Assembly (NCBI RefSeq): GCF_003027925.1
Contig: NZ_PYPS01000004.1
Coordinates: 186,001-250,000, forward strand
Reading direction: 5' to 3'
Source: Micromonospora sp. RP3T
GTDB taxonomy: Bacteria > Actinomycetota > Actinomycetes > Mycobacteriales > Micromonosporaceae
Length of the DNA stretch: 64,000 bases
Under the pieces are notes generated by a model. That model was not told the DNA's origin, did not search any database, and worked only from the letters and a program-made list of their open reading frames with translations. The translations under genes were made by a program, and so were the position numbers. Positions 26,044-33,535 of this stretch are shown here, piece by piece. Within the stretch, counting starts at the first letter, position 1, and each line of letters begins with the position of its first letter.

Positions 26044-28083
26044 TCACCAGGTCGACGGCGGGGGCGGCGGCACCACCGGGGGGCGGTCGTCGCAGGTGAT
26101 GGTGTTGGGCAGCAGCCACGGGGCGAGCCATCCGCCGTTGCCGCCGAGGTCGGTCACGGTGAACTCCGACCCGGCCGGGGTGAAGTGGAACGAGCCGCAG
26201 TTGTTCACCCCGACCGCGCCCACGTTGCGCGCGTCCACGCCGGCGAAGCTCGCGCCGCCGGCGGTCCGGGCGCTCACCACCGACGTGCCGGTGCCGTCGA
26301 CCCGGACGTCGCGGAACACGACGCCGTCGATGCGGACCTGATCCTTCACCGGCCAGTCGCTGACCAGCATGATCGCGTTGTAGGTGCTGTCCAGGTAGGC
26401 GTCACCGGTCACCTGGATGTCGGCGTCGATGCTGCGGTCCAGCGCGTAGAACCAGATCGCGCCGAGGCCGATGTTCCAGTTCAGGTCGTAGGTGCCGGCC
26501 CGGACCGTGGTGTTGCCGGTGATCCGGACGCGGCCGGCGAACGGCTCGGCCCCGAACCGGGCGCCCACGTGGATCGCGCTGCCCTCGCGTACCGGGTCGG
26601 CGACCAGGTTGTGCGCCACGGTCAGGTCGGCGCCGCCGTACAGCGCGATGCCGTTGGCCAGCACGGGGGACTGCACCGTGTTGTACGCGAACGTGTTGCC
26701 CGTGTTCGCGGTCCCCTCCGACCACATGGCCAGCGCGTCGTCGCCGCTGTTGCGGACCACCGAGTTGGTCACCGAGGAGCGCGTGACGCCGGTGTGGAAG
26801 TTGAGGCCGTCGGCGATCTGGTCGGCGATGACGGTGTCCGTGACACGCAGCCCGGTCATCGGCCCGTCGAACCACATGCCGACCTTGGTGTGGTGCAGGT
26901 AGAGGCCGTCGATCGTACTGTGGTTGAGCGCGCCGCCGAGCGCGTTGACCTGGTCGGTGTCGATCCGCTCGCGGACGTCGCCCTCGATGGCGAAGCCGGC
27001 GAGGTGGACGTCGCGGCTGCCGCCGTCGGCGGCGTCGCGTCCGTAGAAGCCGACGCCGGTGTGCCGGGAGCCGTCCGGCGCGGGCGGGTCCAGGGCGACC
27101 TCGCGTCCCGTCACGACGGTGTACCAGCTTCCGGCGCCCACGATCGTCACGTCGTCGACGATCACGTGCCGATTGACCTGGAACCGGCCCGGCGGCAGGT
27201 AGAGCGGACGGTCCACCCGCCGGGCGTACGCGACGGCCCGGTCGAACGCGTCGGCGGACTCCCGCCGCCCGGTCGGGTCGGCGCCGAAGGCGAGCACGTT
27301 GACCGCGCGGGGCACCACCCGGGGCGGGGCGATCAGGTGTGCGTCCAGCAGGTCGATCACCGTCCAGGCGGCGGCCGTCCCGGTCGGCGCGGTCAGTCGG
27401 ACCACCTCGCCGGCCCGGTGGGTGCGCCCGAGCAGCAGCCGCTGCTCGTCGTAGAAGTGGTGCGGCCGGAACGGCTTGGCGATCGCCGGGGCGGGCGTGG
27501 TGGCGGCCGGCACGCAGGAGCACTCGGTGATCCACCAGTCCGGGTGCAGCAGCTCGGCGTCGGGGTCGTTGGTGAACGGGTACTGGTTGTAGAGCCAGGC
27601 GTACGCCGAGGTGAGCCGCATCGTGCGGGCGGGAGCGCGCCCGACGTCGACCCGCAGCGGCGCGGTGATGCCGCCGCCGCCCGGCGCGTCCGGGATGCTG
27701 TACCGCACGGTCAGCGCGTTGGTGGCCCGGGGCAGCGTGAACTCGACGTGCTGACCGGGGAGCAGGCGCACGGCGCGTCGGCCGGACGCCTCGCCGGCGA
27801 GCGTGTAGGCGGAGCGGTCGGGGCCGATCACGGTGCCGGTGGTCCGCGCGTTCTCCGCCTCCTGCTCGACGTGGTCGACGGTGGCGCCGCGACCGGTGGT
27901 CAGCGCCGGGTCGAGGGCGGCCCGCGTCACCACCGGCGCCGGGCCGGGTGACCCGGCCGCGGCGGTGGCGGCACCCGGCGGTACGACGAGGGCGGCGGCG
28001 GTGACCGCCACCGCGAGAATTCTCGGCAGTGACGGGCGACGGCCCGACCTGCTCTCCACGCTCCGCTGCATCGGAGCACCCAC
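26044..28083 (-). CDS. secreted GH87-like beta-helix glycanase (probable alpha-1,3-glucanase)
   Basis: Up to 679 residues. Signal peptide (about 1-45, ending AATAAAG); an N-terminal CBM35-like module (VEQEAENA, IGPDRSAYTLAGEASGRRAV, HVEFTLPRATNALTVRYSIPD); then a right-handed beta-helix starting VLAFGADPTGR. The putative catalytic Asp residues are D425 (IADGLNFH) and D448-D449 (SGDDALAM). The D, +23, +24 spacing equals that of GH87 alpha-1,3-glucanases and is repeated in two other proteins here. No discoidin module. Divergent from the LacI gene. The start could be the in-frame ATG at 28071 instead of GTG 28083. Confidence 0.8.
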   Translation of the reverse strand: MGAPMQRSVESRSGRRPSLPRILAVAVTAAALVVPPGAATAAAGSPGPAPVVTRAALDPALTTGRGATVDHVEQEAENARTTGTVIGPDRSAYTLAGEASGRRAVRLLPGQHVEFTLPRATNALTVRYSIPDAPGGGGITAPLRVDVGRAPARTMRLTSAYAWLYNQYPFTNDPDAELLHPDWWITECSCVPAATTPAPAIAKPFRPHHFYDEQRLLLGRTHRAGEVVRLTAPTGTAAAWTVIDLLDAHLIAPPRVVPRAVNVLAFGADPTGRRESADAFDRAVAYARRVDRPLYLPPGRFQVNRHVIVDDVTIVGAGSWYTVVTGREVALDPPAPDGSRHTGVGFYGRDAADGGSRDVHLAGFAIEGDVRERIDTDQVNALGGALNHSTIDGLYLHHTKVGMWFDGPMTGLRVTDTVIADQIADGLNFHTGVTRSSVTNSVVRNSGDDALAMWSEGTANTGNTFAYNTVQSPVLANGIALYGGADLTVAHNLVADPVREGSAIHVGARFGAEPFAGRVRITGNTTVRAGTYDLNWNIGLGAIWFYALDRSIDADIQVTGDAYLDSTYNAIMLVSDWPVKDQVRIDGVVFRDVRVDGTGTSVVSARTAGGASFAGVDARNVGAVGVNNCGSFHFTPAGSEFTVTDLGGNGGWLAPWLLPNTITCDDRPPVVPPPPPSTW

Positions 28084-28183
28084 TTTCGCGAGGAGGGACG
28101 GGGCCTCGGCGGAGGCGGGGGGTGCCGGCCGACAAGGTGCCTCATGTTATTCCTGACACTTGTAGGCTTTCAAGCATGTAACT

Positions 28184-28200
28184 GCTCGAATCTTTCGAGC
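28184..28200. promoter_or_regulatory. inverted repeat in the GH87-like/LacI divergent region
   Basis: GCTCGAA, TCT, TTCGAGC: an exact 7-bp dyad in the AT-rich spacer between divergent genes. Candidate operator for the neighbouring LacI protein. Confidence 0.4.
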
Positions 28201-28246
28201 TGACGACCGTGCCGGTTGGCCAGCAGGATGCCGATGCACTGTTCAT

Positions 28247-28258
28247 TTCTTGCAAGAA
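28247..28258. promoter_or_regulatory. LacI-type operator palindrome upstream of the lacI-family gene
   Basis: TTCTTGCAAGAA is a perfect 12-bp palindrome with the central CTTGCAAG core common in operators of LacI-family sugar repressors. It ends 19 bases before the GTG start, suiting autorepression. Confidence 0.55.
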
Positions 28259-28277
28259 TCTGACGTACGATGCCGCG

Positions 28278-29288
28278 GTGACGAAGCGCTTGACGGAAGT
28301 GGCCCGCAAGGCGGGCGTCAGCGAGGCGACCGTGAGCCGGGTGCTCAACGGTCGGGGTGGCGTGTCCGAGGCGACCCGGACGGCCGTGCTGACCGCCCTC
28401 GACGTGCTCGGCTACGAGCGCCCGACGAAGCTGCGCGGGGAGCGGGCCCGACTGGTCGGGCTGGTCCTGCCGGAACTCCAGAACCCGATCTTCCCGGCGC
28501 TGGCCGAGGTGGTCACCGGCTCCCTCGCCCAACGGGGCTTCACGCCGGCGCTCTGCGCCCGCACCATCGGCGGCGTGCCGGAGTCCGGCTACGTGGAGAT
28601 GCTCCTCGACCACCAGGTCAGCGGCGTCATCTTCGCCGGCGGCTCGTACGCGCTCGCCGACGCCTCGCACGAGCACTACCGGCGGCTGACCGACCGGGGC
28701 CTGCCCGTGGTCCTGGTCAACGCCGGCGTCGAGGAGCTGGGCTTCCCGCGCGTGTCCACCGACGACGCGGTCGCGGTCGAGCAGGCGTACGGGCACCTGC
28801 GCTCGCTCGGGCACGAGCGGATCGGCCTGGTGCTGGGCCCGGAGGACCACGTGCCCTCGCGGCGCAAGCTGGACGCCATGGTCCGGGCCGCCGACTGGGG
28901 CCCGGAGCGCCGCTTCGTCGAGCGTTCCAGCTTCTCCATGGAGGGGGCGCGGGTCGCCGCCACCAAGCTGATCGAGCGCGGGGTGACCGGCATCGTCTGC
29001 GCCAGCGACGTGCTGGCGCTCGGCACCATCCGGGCGGCCCGCCGGCTCGGCCGCGCGGTGCCGGCCGACGTGTCGGTGGTCGGCTTCGACGACTCCGCGT
29101 TCATGACCTGCACCGATCCGCCGCTGACCACGGTCCGGCAGCCGATCGAGACGATGGGGCAGGCCGCGGTGGACCTGCTGGTCACCCAGATCGAGGGCGC
29201 CGGCGTCCTGCACGACGAGCTGCTCTTCGAGCCCGAGCTGGTGGTACGCGGCTCCACCGCCCCCGCCCCCCGGAGAGGCGCTTCCTAG
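28278..29288 (+). CDS. LacI-family transcriptional regulator
   Basis: A 336-residue repressor: helix-turn-helix and hinge helix at the N-terminus (RLTEVARKAGVSEATVSRVLNGRGGVSE), then the periplasmic-binding-like effector domain (LVGLVLPELQNPIFPALAEVV, GVIFAGG, VSVVGFDDSAF, TTVRQPIETMGQAAVDLL). GTG 28278 starts the HTH correctly; earlier in-frame codons would run through the operator. Flanked by the GH87-like enzyme and, after the VOC/HxlR pair, the sugar importer, so it is the likely local regulator responding to an imported oligosaccharide. The last four bases overlap the end of the convergent HxlR gene. Confidence 0.9.
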   Translation: MTKRLTEVARKAGVSEATVSRVLNGRGGVSEATRTAVLTALDVLGYERPTKLRGERARLVGLVLPELQNPIFPALAEVVTGSLAQRGFTPALCARTIGGVPESGYVEMLLDHQVSGVIFAGGSYALADASHEHYRRLTDRGLPVVLVNAGVEELGFPRVSTDDAVAVEQAYGHLRSLGHERIGLVLGPEDHVPSRRKLDAMVRAADWGPERRFVERSSFSMEGARVAATKLIERGVTGIVCASDVLALGTIRAARRLGRAVPADVSVVGFDDSAFMTCTDPPLTTVRQPIETMGQAAVDLLVTQIEGAGVLHDELLFEPELVVRGSTAPAPRRGAS

Positions 29289-29566
29289 GCCTCGTTCCGG
29301 CCCCAGTTGCCGAGCGCGACGATCGCCTCGCGCAGGGCCAACCCGCGATCGGTCAGCGCGTAGGCCCGGGTGTTGTGTCGAAGGGGTAGGCGGAGCAGCA
29401 CGCCAGCCGCTTCGAGTTCGCGCAGGCGGGTCGCGAGGATGTTCGTCGGCACGCCGAGGTCGCGCTGCAGATCGCCGTAGCGTTGTGGCCCGTCGAGCAG
29501 CCGTTCCACGATGAGCAGGGCCCACCGTGCGCCGACGATGTCGAGGGCCGCGGCGAGGTCGCTCAC
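29285..29566 (-). CDS. HxlR-type winged-helix regulator
   Basis: A 93-residue MarR-like winged-helix protein: ALDIVGARWALLIVERLLDGPQRYGDLQRDLGVPTNILATRLRELEAAGVL, the HxlR signature. It lacks the N-terminal Cys that redox-sensing members use. GTG start overlaps the VOC gene stop (GTGA), so the pair is co-translated and the regulator probably controls its own operon. Confidence 0.88.
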   Translation of the reverse strand: MSDLAAALDIVGARWALLIVERLLDGPQRYGDLQRDLGVPTNILATRLRELEAAGVLLRLPLRHNTRAYALTDRGLALREAIVALGNWGRNEA

Positions 29567-29967
29567 GCGGTCGGATCGGCGTCCGTCTTCATCCAGAACG
29601 GTGAGTAGTGGTAGCCGTCGGGGTCGTCGAACTGGCGCTGGTACATGAAGGGGTAGTCGTCGGTGTCACCGATCCGCCCGCCGGCGGCGCCGGCGCGGTC
29701 GACGAGCTCGTCGACCGCCTCGCGGCTGTCCAGGTCGAACGAGACCGTGACCTTCGAGGGCGTCTGCGCTCCGCCGACCAGCTCTTCGACTCCGCCGACG
29801 CTCGCGTACATCTCGCGGCTGCCGAGCATGACGTACTGCTCGGGGGCGATCGCGAAGCACGACACGTTGTGGTCGGACATCTCGGCGTTGAGGGTCCAGC
29901 CGAGCGCGGTGTAGAAGGCGGTCGCGCGCTCGACGCTCTCGACCGGGCAGGTGATGAAGAGGCTCAT
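29563..29967 (-). CDS. VOC-family (glyoxalase-like) protein
   Basis: A 134-residue vicinal-oxygen-chelate fold protein: SLFITCPVESVERATAFYTALGW at the first beta-alpha-beta unit and PFMYQRQFDDPDGYHYSPFWM near the end, with the conserved Glu position replaced (HYSPFWM). Many such HxlR-coupled proteins are of unknown substrate. The start at 29967 is chosen because it begins the fold directly; a dyad CTTGCA-AAA-TGCAAG lies 11 bases upstream. Confidence 0.82.
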   Translation of the reverse strand: MSLFITCPVESVERATAFYTALGWTLNAEMSDHNVSCFAIAPEQYVMLGSREMYASVGGVEELVGGAQTPSKVTVSFDLDSREAVDELVDRAGAAGGRIGDTDDYPFMYQRQFDDPDGYHYSPFWMKTDADPTA

Positions 29968-29977
29968 GGGGACCATG

Positions 29978-29992
29978 CTTGCAAAATGCAAG
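29978..29992. promoter_or_regulatory. palindromic operator of the VOC/HxlR operon
   Basis: CTTGCA, AAA, TGCAAG: exact 6-bp dyad immediately upstream of the VOC start codon, where the self-encoded HxlR regulator would be expected to bind. Confidence 0.5.
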
Positions 29993-30098
29993 TAGCCCGT
30001 CAAGCGGCACGCGCCCCGTGCCGCGCTCGGCATCCTCTCGGGTCGTCGTCTCGATCATCCGTCATCAAGTCGTGTTCTTTCATCATCACGTTGAAACC

Positions 30099-30127
30099 TT
30101 GCCGTTAAGAGTCGGCGTCGCTACATT
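30099..30127 (+). promoter_or_regulatory. likely promoter of the sugar ABC transporter operon
   Basis: TTGCCG and TACATT with 17-base spacing, in a locally AT-richer region 72 bases before the binding-protein start. A loose dyad (CTTGCCGTTAAG) overlaps the -35 element and could be a repressor site. Confidence 0.45.
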
Positions 30128-30198
30128 GACTCCACTCACCGGGGGTCACCCACACCAGTGCAGGTCATCGATATAACCGTTCCCGAAGGGATGGACAG

Positions 30199-31575
30199 AT
30201 GTCCGTACCGCAATATCGGAAGGTCGCGGCGGCGGCGCTCGCGGCCGGCCTCGGGCTCAGCCTCGCGGCGTGCTCCACCAAGAGCGACGACTCCGCCGAC
30301 GCCGGCGGCAAGGTCACCATCACGGTCGACTGTCAGCCGGTCGGCGCGCAGAAGGAACTGCTGAAGAACTGGAACGACGACGTCGCCGAGTTCCAGCGGC
30401 AGAACCCGACCATCGTGGTGAAGAGCGTCAGCGTCGGCGAGCAGTGCAACAACCCGCCCGACTTCACCGCCCGCCTCGCCGGTGGCACCGTCACCGACGT
30501 CTTCTACGGCTACATGACCGACCTCCAGCAGGTGCTGGACTCCGGCCAGGCGATGGACATCACCGGGTACGCCACCACTGACACCATCCCGACCTGGGAC
30601 AGCGTGGACCCGGCGCTCAAGGAGGTCTTCACCGACGGCGGCAAGCTCTACGGCATCCCGGTGAAGAACTACTCGATGGGCCTGATCTACAACAAGGCGC
30701 TGTTCCAGCGCGCCGGCCTCGACGCGGCCAACCCGCCGAGGACCTGGCCCGAGGTGCGGGCCGCGGCCAAGAAGATCTCCGCGCTCGGCGGCGGCGTCGC
30801 CGGGTACTCCGAGTACAGCGCCGGCAACACCGGCGGCTGGCACTTCACCTCGCTGCTCTACTCCCAGGGCGGCCAGGTGCTCAGCGCCGACGGCAAGAAG
30901 GCCGACTTCAACAACCCGACGGGCAAACAGGTCCTGCAGAACCTCAAGGACATGCGGTACGGCGACAACAGCATGGGCAGCCGCCAGCTTCTCCAGTGGG
31001 GTGACCTGCTGACCAACGCCGGGGCCGGCAAGGTCGGCATGTTCATCGGCGCGCCGGACGCCACCCAGGCGATCGTCAGCCAGTTCCAGGGCAAGTACCA
31101 GGACTGGGCGATGGGCCCGCTGCCCGGCCAGGACGGGCCCGCCAAGGCGACGCTCGGCGGCGGCGAGGGCTACTTCTTCAAGAAGGGCCTGAGCCCGGAG
31201 CAGGTGAAGGCCGGTCTGAAGTGGATCGCGTACCAGAAGCTCACGCCCGGCAAGGGCCAGTTCGACTACGTCCGGGCCAAGCCGCAGAACTACCCGGTGG
31301 GCCTGCCCCAGCCGCTGCTGTTCACAGGCGGCAGCGACGCGCAGAAGCAGGAACTGGAGCTGCGCAAGGCCAACGCCAACGTGGACACCACCAACTTCAC
31401 GGCCTTCGAGGCGAACCCGGTGCCGATCAAGGGGGAGCCGCGCAACGCCCAGGCCATCTACGCGGTGCTCGACGCCGCGATGTCCGGGGTGCTGACCAAC
31501 CCGAACGCGAACATCGACGCCCTGCTCAAGACCGCCGAGGACAAGGTCAACCAGCTCCTCGCCGCCGGTAGCTGA
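30199..31575 (+). CDS. sugar ABC transporter substrate-binding lipoprotein
   Basis: A 458-residue extracellular solute-binding protein of the family 1 (MalE-like) type. The lipobox is LSLAACS (Cys near residue 26); VKNYSMGLIYNKALFQRAGLD is a typical hinge-strand region. The ATG follows GAAGGGA. It binds an oligosaccharide outside the cell and delivers it to the two permeases downstream. No ATP-binding subunit gene is in the operon, so a shared MsiK-type ATPase encoded elsewhere is probably used, as for many actinomycete sugar importers. Substrate by context: nigero- or other alpha-gluco-oligosaccharides. Confidence 0.9.
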   Translation: MSVPQYRKVAAAALAAGLGLSLAACSTKSDDSADAGGKVTITVDCQPVGAQKELLKNWNDDVAEFQRQNPTIVVKSVSVGEQCNNPPDFTARLAGGTVTDVFYGYMTDLQQVLDSGQAMDITGYATTDTIPTWDSVDPALKEVFTDGGKLYGIPVKNYSMGLIYNKALFQRAGLDAANPPRTWPEVRAAAKKISALGGGVAGYSEYSAGNTGGWHFTSLLYSQGGQVLSADGKKADFNNPTGKQVLQNLKDMRYGDNSMGSRQLLQWGDLLTNAGAGKVGMFIGAPDATQAIVSQFQGKYQDWAMGPLPGQDGPAKATLGGGEGYFFKKGLSPEQVKAGLKWIAYQKLTPGKGQFDYVRAKPQNYPVGLPQPLLFTGGSDAQKQELELRKANANVDTTNFTAFEANPVPIKGEPRNAQAIYAVLDAAMSGVLTNPNANIDALLKTAEDKVNQLLAAGS

Positions 31576-31583
31576 CCCGACCG

Positions 31584-31614
31584 GGGTGGGGGCCGGCCGC
31601 ACCGGCCCCCACCC
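31584..31614 (+). terminator. intra-operon hairpin (attenuator or mRNA stabiliser)
   Basis: Perfect 13-bp stem GGGTGGGGGCCGG / CCGGCCCCCACCC with loop CCGCA, between the binding-protein stop and the first permease. Such hairpins commonly keep binding-protein mRNA in excess over permease mRNA. Confidence 0.75.
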
Positions 31615-31632
31615 ACTACCGCAGGAGTTGCC

Positions 31633-32592
31633 TTGGCGCTCACCACCGCCCCGGGTGCCACCCGCCGGCCCGGCCGTCCCGCACCGCCGCCGCGGCAGAC
31701 CGCCGCGCGCCGCGCCGGGCTCGGCCGGAAGGTACGGGACAACCTGACCGGGCACACGTTCCTCATCGGCGCGGTCGCCTGCTTCGCCGTCTTCTCCTGG
31801 TACCCGATGGTCCGTGGCGTGGTGATGAGCTTCCAGCGCACCCGGCGCGGCGAGACCACCTGGGTCGGCTGGGACAACTACGCCCGGATCATCGCCGACC
31901 CGAGCTTCTGGACCGCCTGGAAGAACACCTTCGTCTTCACCGGCCTGGCGCTCGTGCTCGGCTACGCGGTGCCGTTCTTCGTGGCGATCCTGCTCAACGA
32001 GCTGCGCCACGCCAAGGGCTACCTGCGGGTGCTGGTCTACCTGCCGGTGATGCTGCCGCCGGCGTCCGCGCTGTTCCTGTTCAAGTTCTACGCGTACGAC
32101 CCGAGCGAGGCGGGACTGTTCAACGCGGTGCTCACCGCGCTGGGGCTGCCCACCTCGGAGTGGATGCAGTCGCCGACCATGACGATGCCGGCCATGGTGC
32201 TGGCGTCGACCTGGATGAACATGGGCGGCGCGGTGCTGATCTACCTGGCCGCCCTGCAGAACATCCCCGGCGAGCTGTACGAGGCCGCCGAGATCGACGG
32301 CGCCGGCGTGTGGCGGCGGATCGTGCACGTGACGATCCCGCAGACCCGGCTGATCCTCGCGCTGCTGGCGATGCTCCAGATCGTGGCCACCATGCAGCTC
32401 TTCATCGAGCCGCTGATCCTCGCCAACGGCGCCGGCACCGAGGACTCGGCGACCTCGGTGGCGTACCTGATCTATCAGCACGGCTTCTTCCAGAACGACC
32501 TCAACGGCGCCGCCGCGCTCGGCGTGATCATGCTGGTGGTGCTGGCCGGGTTCTCCGCCGTCTACGTGCGACTGACCGCGAGACAGGACTAG
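31633..32592 (+). CDS. sugar ABC transporter permease 1 (MalF-like)
   Basis: A 319-residue permease with six membrane helices after a basic, Pro-rich cytoplasmic start. The ATPase-docking EAA loop is YEAAEIDGAGVWRRIVHVTIPQTR. The TTG start at 31633 follows AGGAG by five bases. Three bases separate it from permease 2. Pairs with permease 2 to form the membrane channel of the importer. Confidence 0.92.
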   Translation: MALTTAPGATRRPGRPAPPPRQTAARRAGLGRKVRDNLTGHTFLIGAVACFAVFSWYPMVRGVVMSFQRTRRGETTWVGWDNYARIIADPSFWTAWKNTFVFTGLALVLGYAVPFFVAILLNELRHAKGYLRVLVYLPVMLPPASALFLFKFYAYDPSEAGLFNAVLTALGLPTSEWMQSPTMTMPAMVLASTWMNMGGAVLIYLAALQNIPGELYEAAEIDGAGVWRRIVHVTIPQTRLILALLAMLQIVATMQLFIEPLILANGAGTEDSATSVAYLIYQHGFFQNDLNGAAALGVIMLVVLAGFSAVYVRLTARQD

Positions 32593-32595
32593 GAC

Positions 32596-33480
32596 ATGGC
32601 AGTCGACTCCACCCGTACCCTCGTCTCCCCGGCCCAACTGCGGCGCGGACGCGGCCGGGTCCTCTACTGGGCCGTGCTCGCCGTCGTGGTGGTGGCGTTC
32701 ACGTTGGTCTTCCTCGGCCCGCTCTACTGGATGGTCACCGGCGCGCTCAAGAGCGGCCAGGAGATCGCGCAGACGCCGCCGTCGCTGTTCCCGCGCGACC
32801 CGCAGCCGCAGAACTACGTCGACGCGTGGACCAACCTCGACCTGGCGAAACTGCTGTTCAACACGTTCTACTACGCCACCGGCGCGGTGCTGTTCCAGCT
32901 CGTGTTCGACACCGCTGCCGCGTACGCGTTGTCGAAACTGCGCCCGGTGCTGGGTGGCCTGATCCTCGGCCTGATGCTGGCGACGTTGATGATCCCGGCG
33001 ATGGTGCTGATCGTCCCGCAGTACGTGACCGTGATCGACCTGCCGATCGTGCACCTGAATCTGCTCGACTCGCCGTTCGCGATCTGGCTGCCACTGGTCG
33101 CCAACGCGTTTAACATCTTCCTGCTCAAGCGGTTCTTCGACTCGATCCCGGAGGACCTGATGTCGGCCGCCGTGATGGACGGCGCGTCGCCGCTGCGCAC
33201 GCTCTGGTCGATCGTGCTGCCGATGTCCCGCCCGATCCTCGGTGTGGTGGCGATCTTCGCGGTGACCGCGGTGTGGAAGGACTTCCTCTGGCCGAAGCTG
33301 GTCATGCCGTCGCCGGAGACGCGCACGGTCAGCGTCGGCATCTACGCCTTCGCCGGCGGCACCCCGATGAACGTGGTGATCGCCGCCTCGGTGATCGCCG
33401 CGATCCCGACCGTCGTGCTGTTCCTGATCTTCCAACGGAACATCATGTCCGGCCTGACCACCGGCGGTCTCAAGGGCTGA
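32596..33480 (+). CDS. sugar ABC transporter permease 2 (MalG-like)
   Basis: A 294-residue permease with six membrane helices. The EAA-type loop reads MSAAVMDGASPLRTLWSIVLPMSRP. It ends MSGLTTGGLKG, the typical C-terminus of MalG-like sugar permeases (GLTAGAVKG in relatives). The GH13 gene follows after 55 bases, so import and intracellular hydrolysis are probably on one transcript. Confidence 0.92.
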   Translation: MAVDSTRTLVSPAQLRRGRGRVLYWAVLAVVVVAFTLVFLGPLYWMVTGALKSGQEIAQTPPSLFPRDPQPQNYVDAWTNLDLAKLLFNTFYYATGAVLFQLVFDTAAAYALSKLRPVLGGLILGLMLATLMIPAMVLIVPQYVTVIDLPIVHLNLLDSPFAIWLPLVANAFNIFLLKRFFDSIPEDLMSAAVMDGASPLRTLWSIVLPMSRPILGVVAIFAVTAVWKDFLWPKLVMPSPETRTVSVGIYAFAGGTPMNVVIAASVIAAIPTVVLFLIFQRNIMSGLTTGGLKG

Positions 33481-33535
33481 CCGGGCGCCGCCGCCCGCAG
33501 GCCCCGCCGAAGCCGAACCGACCCGCAGAAAGCAG

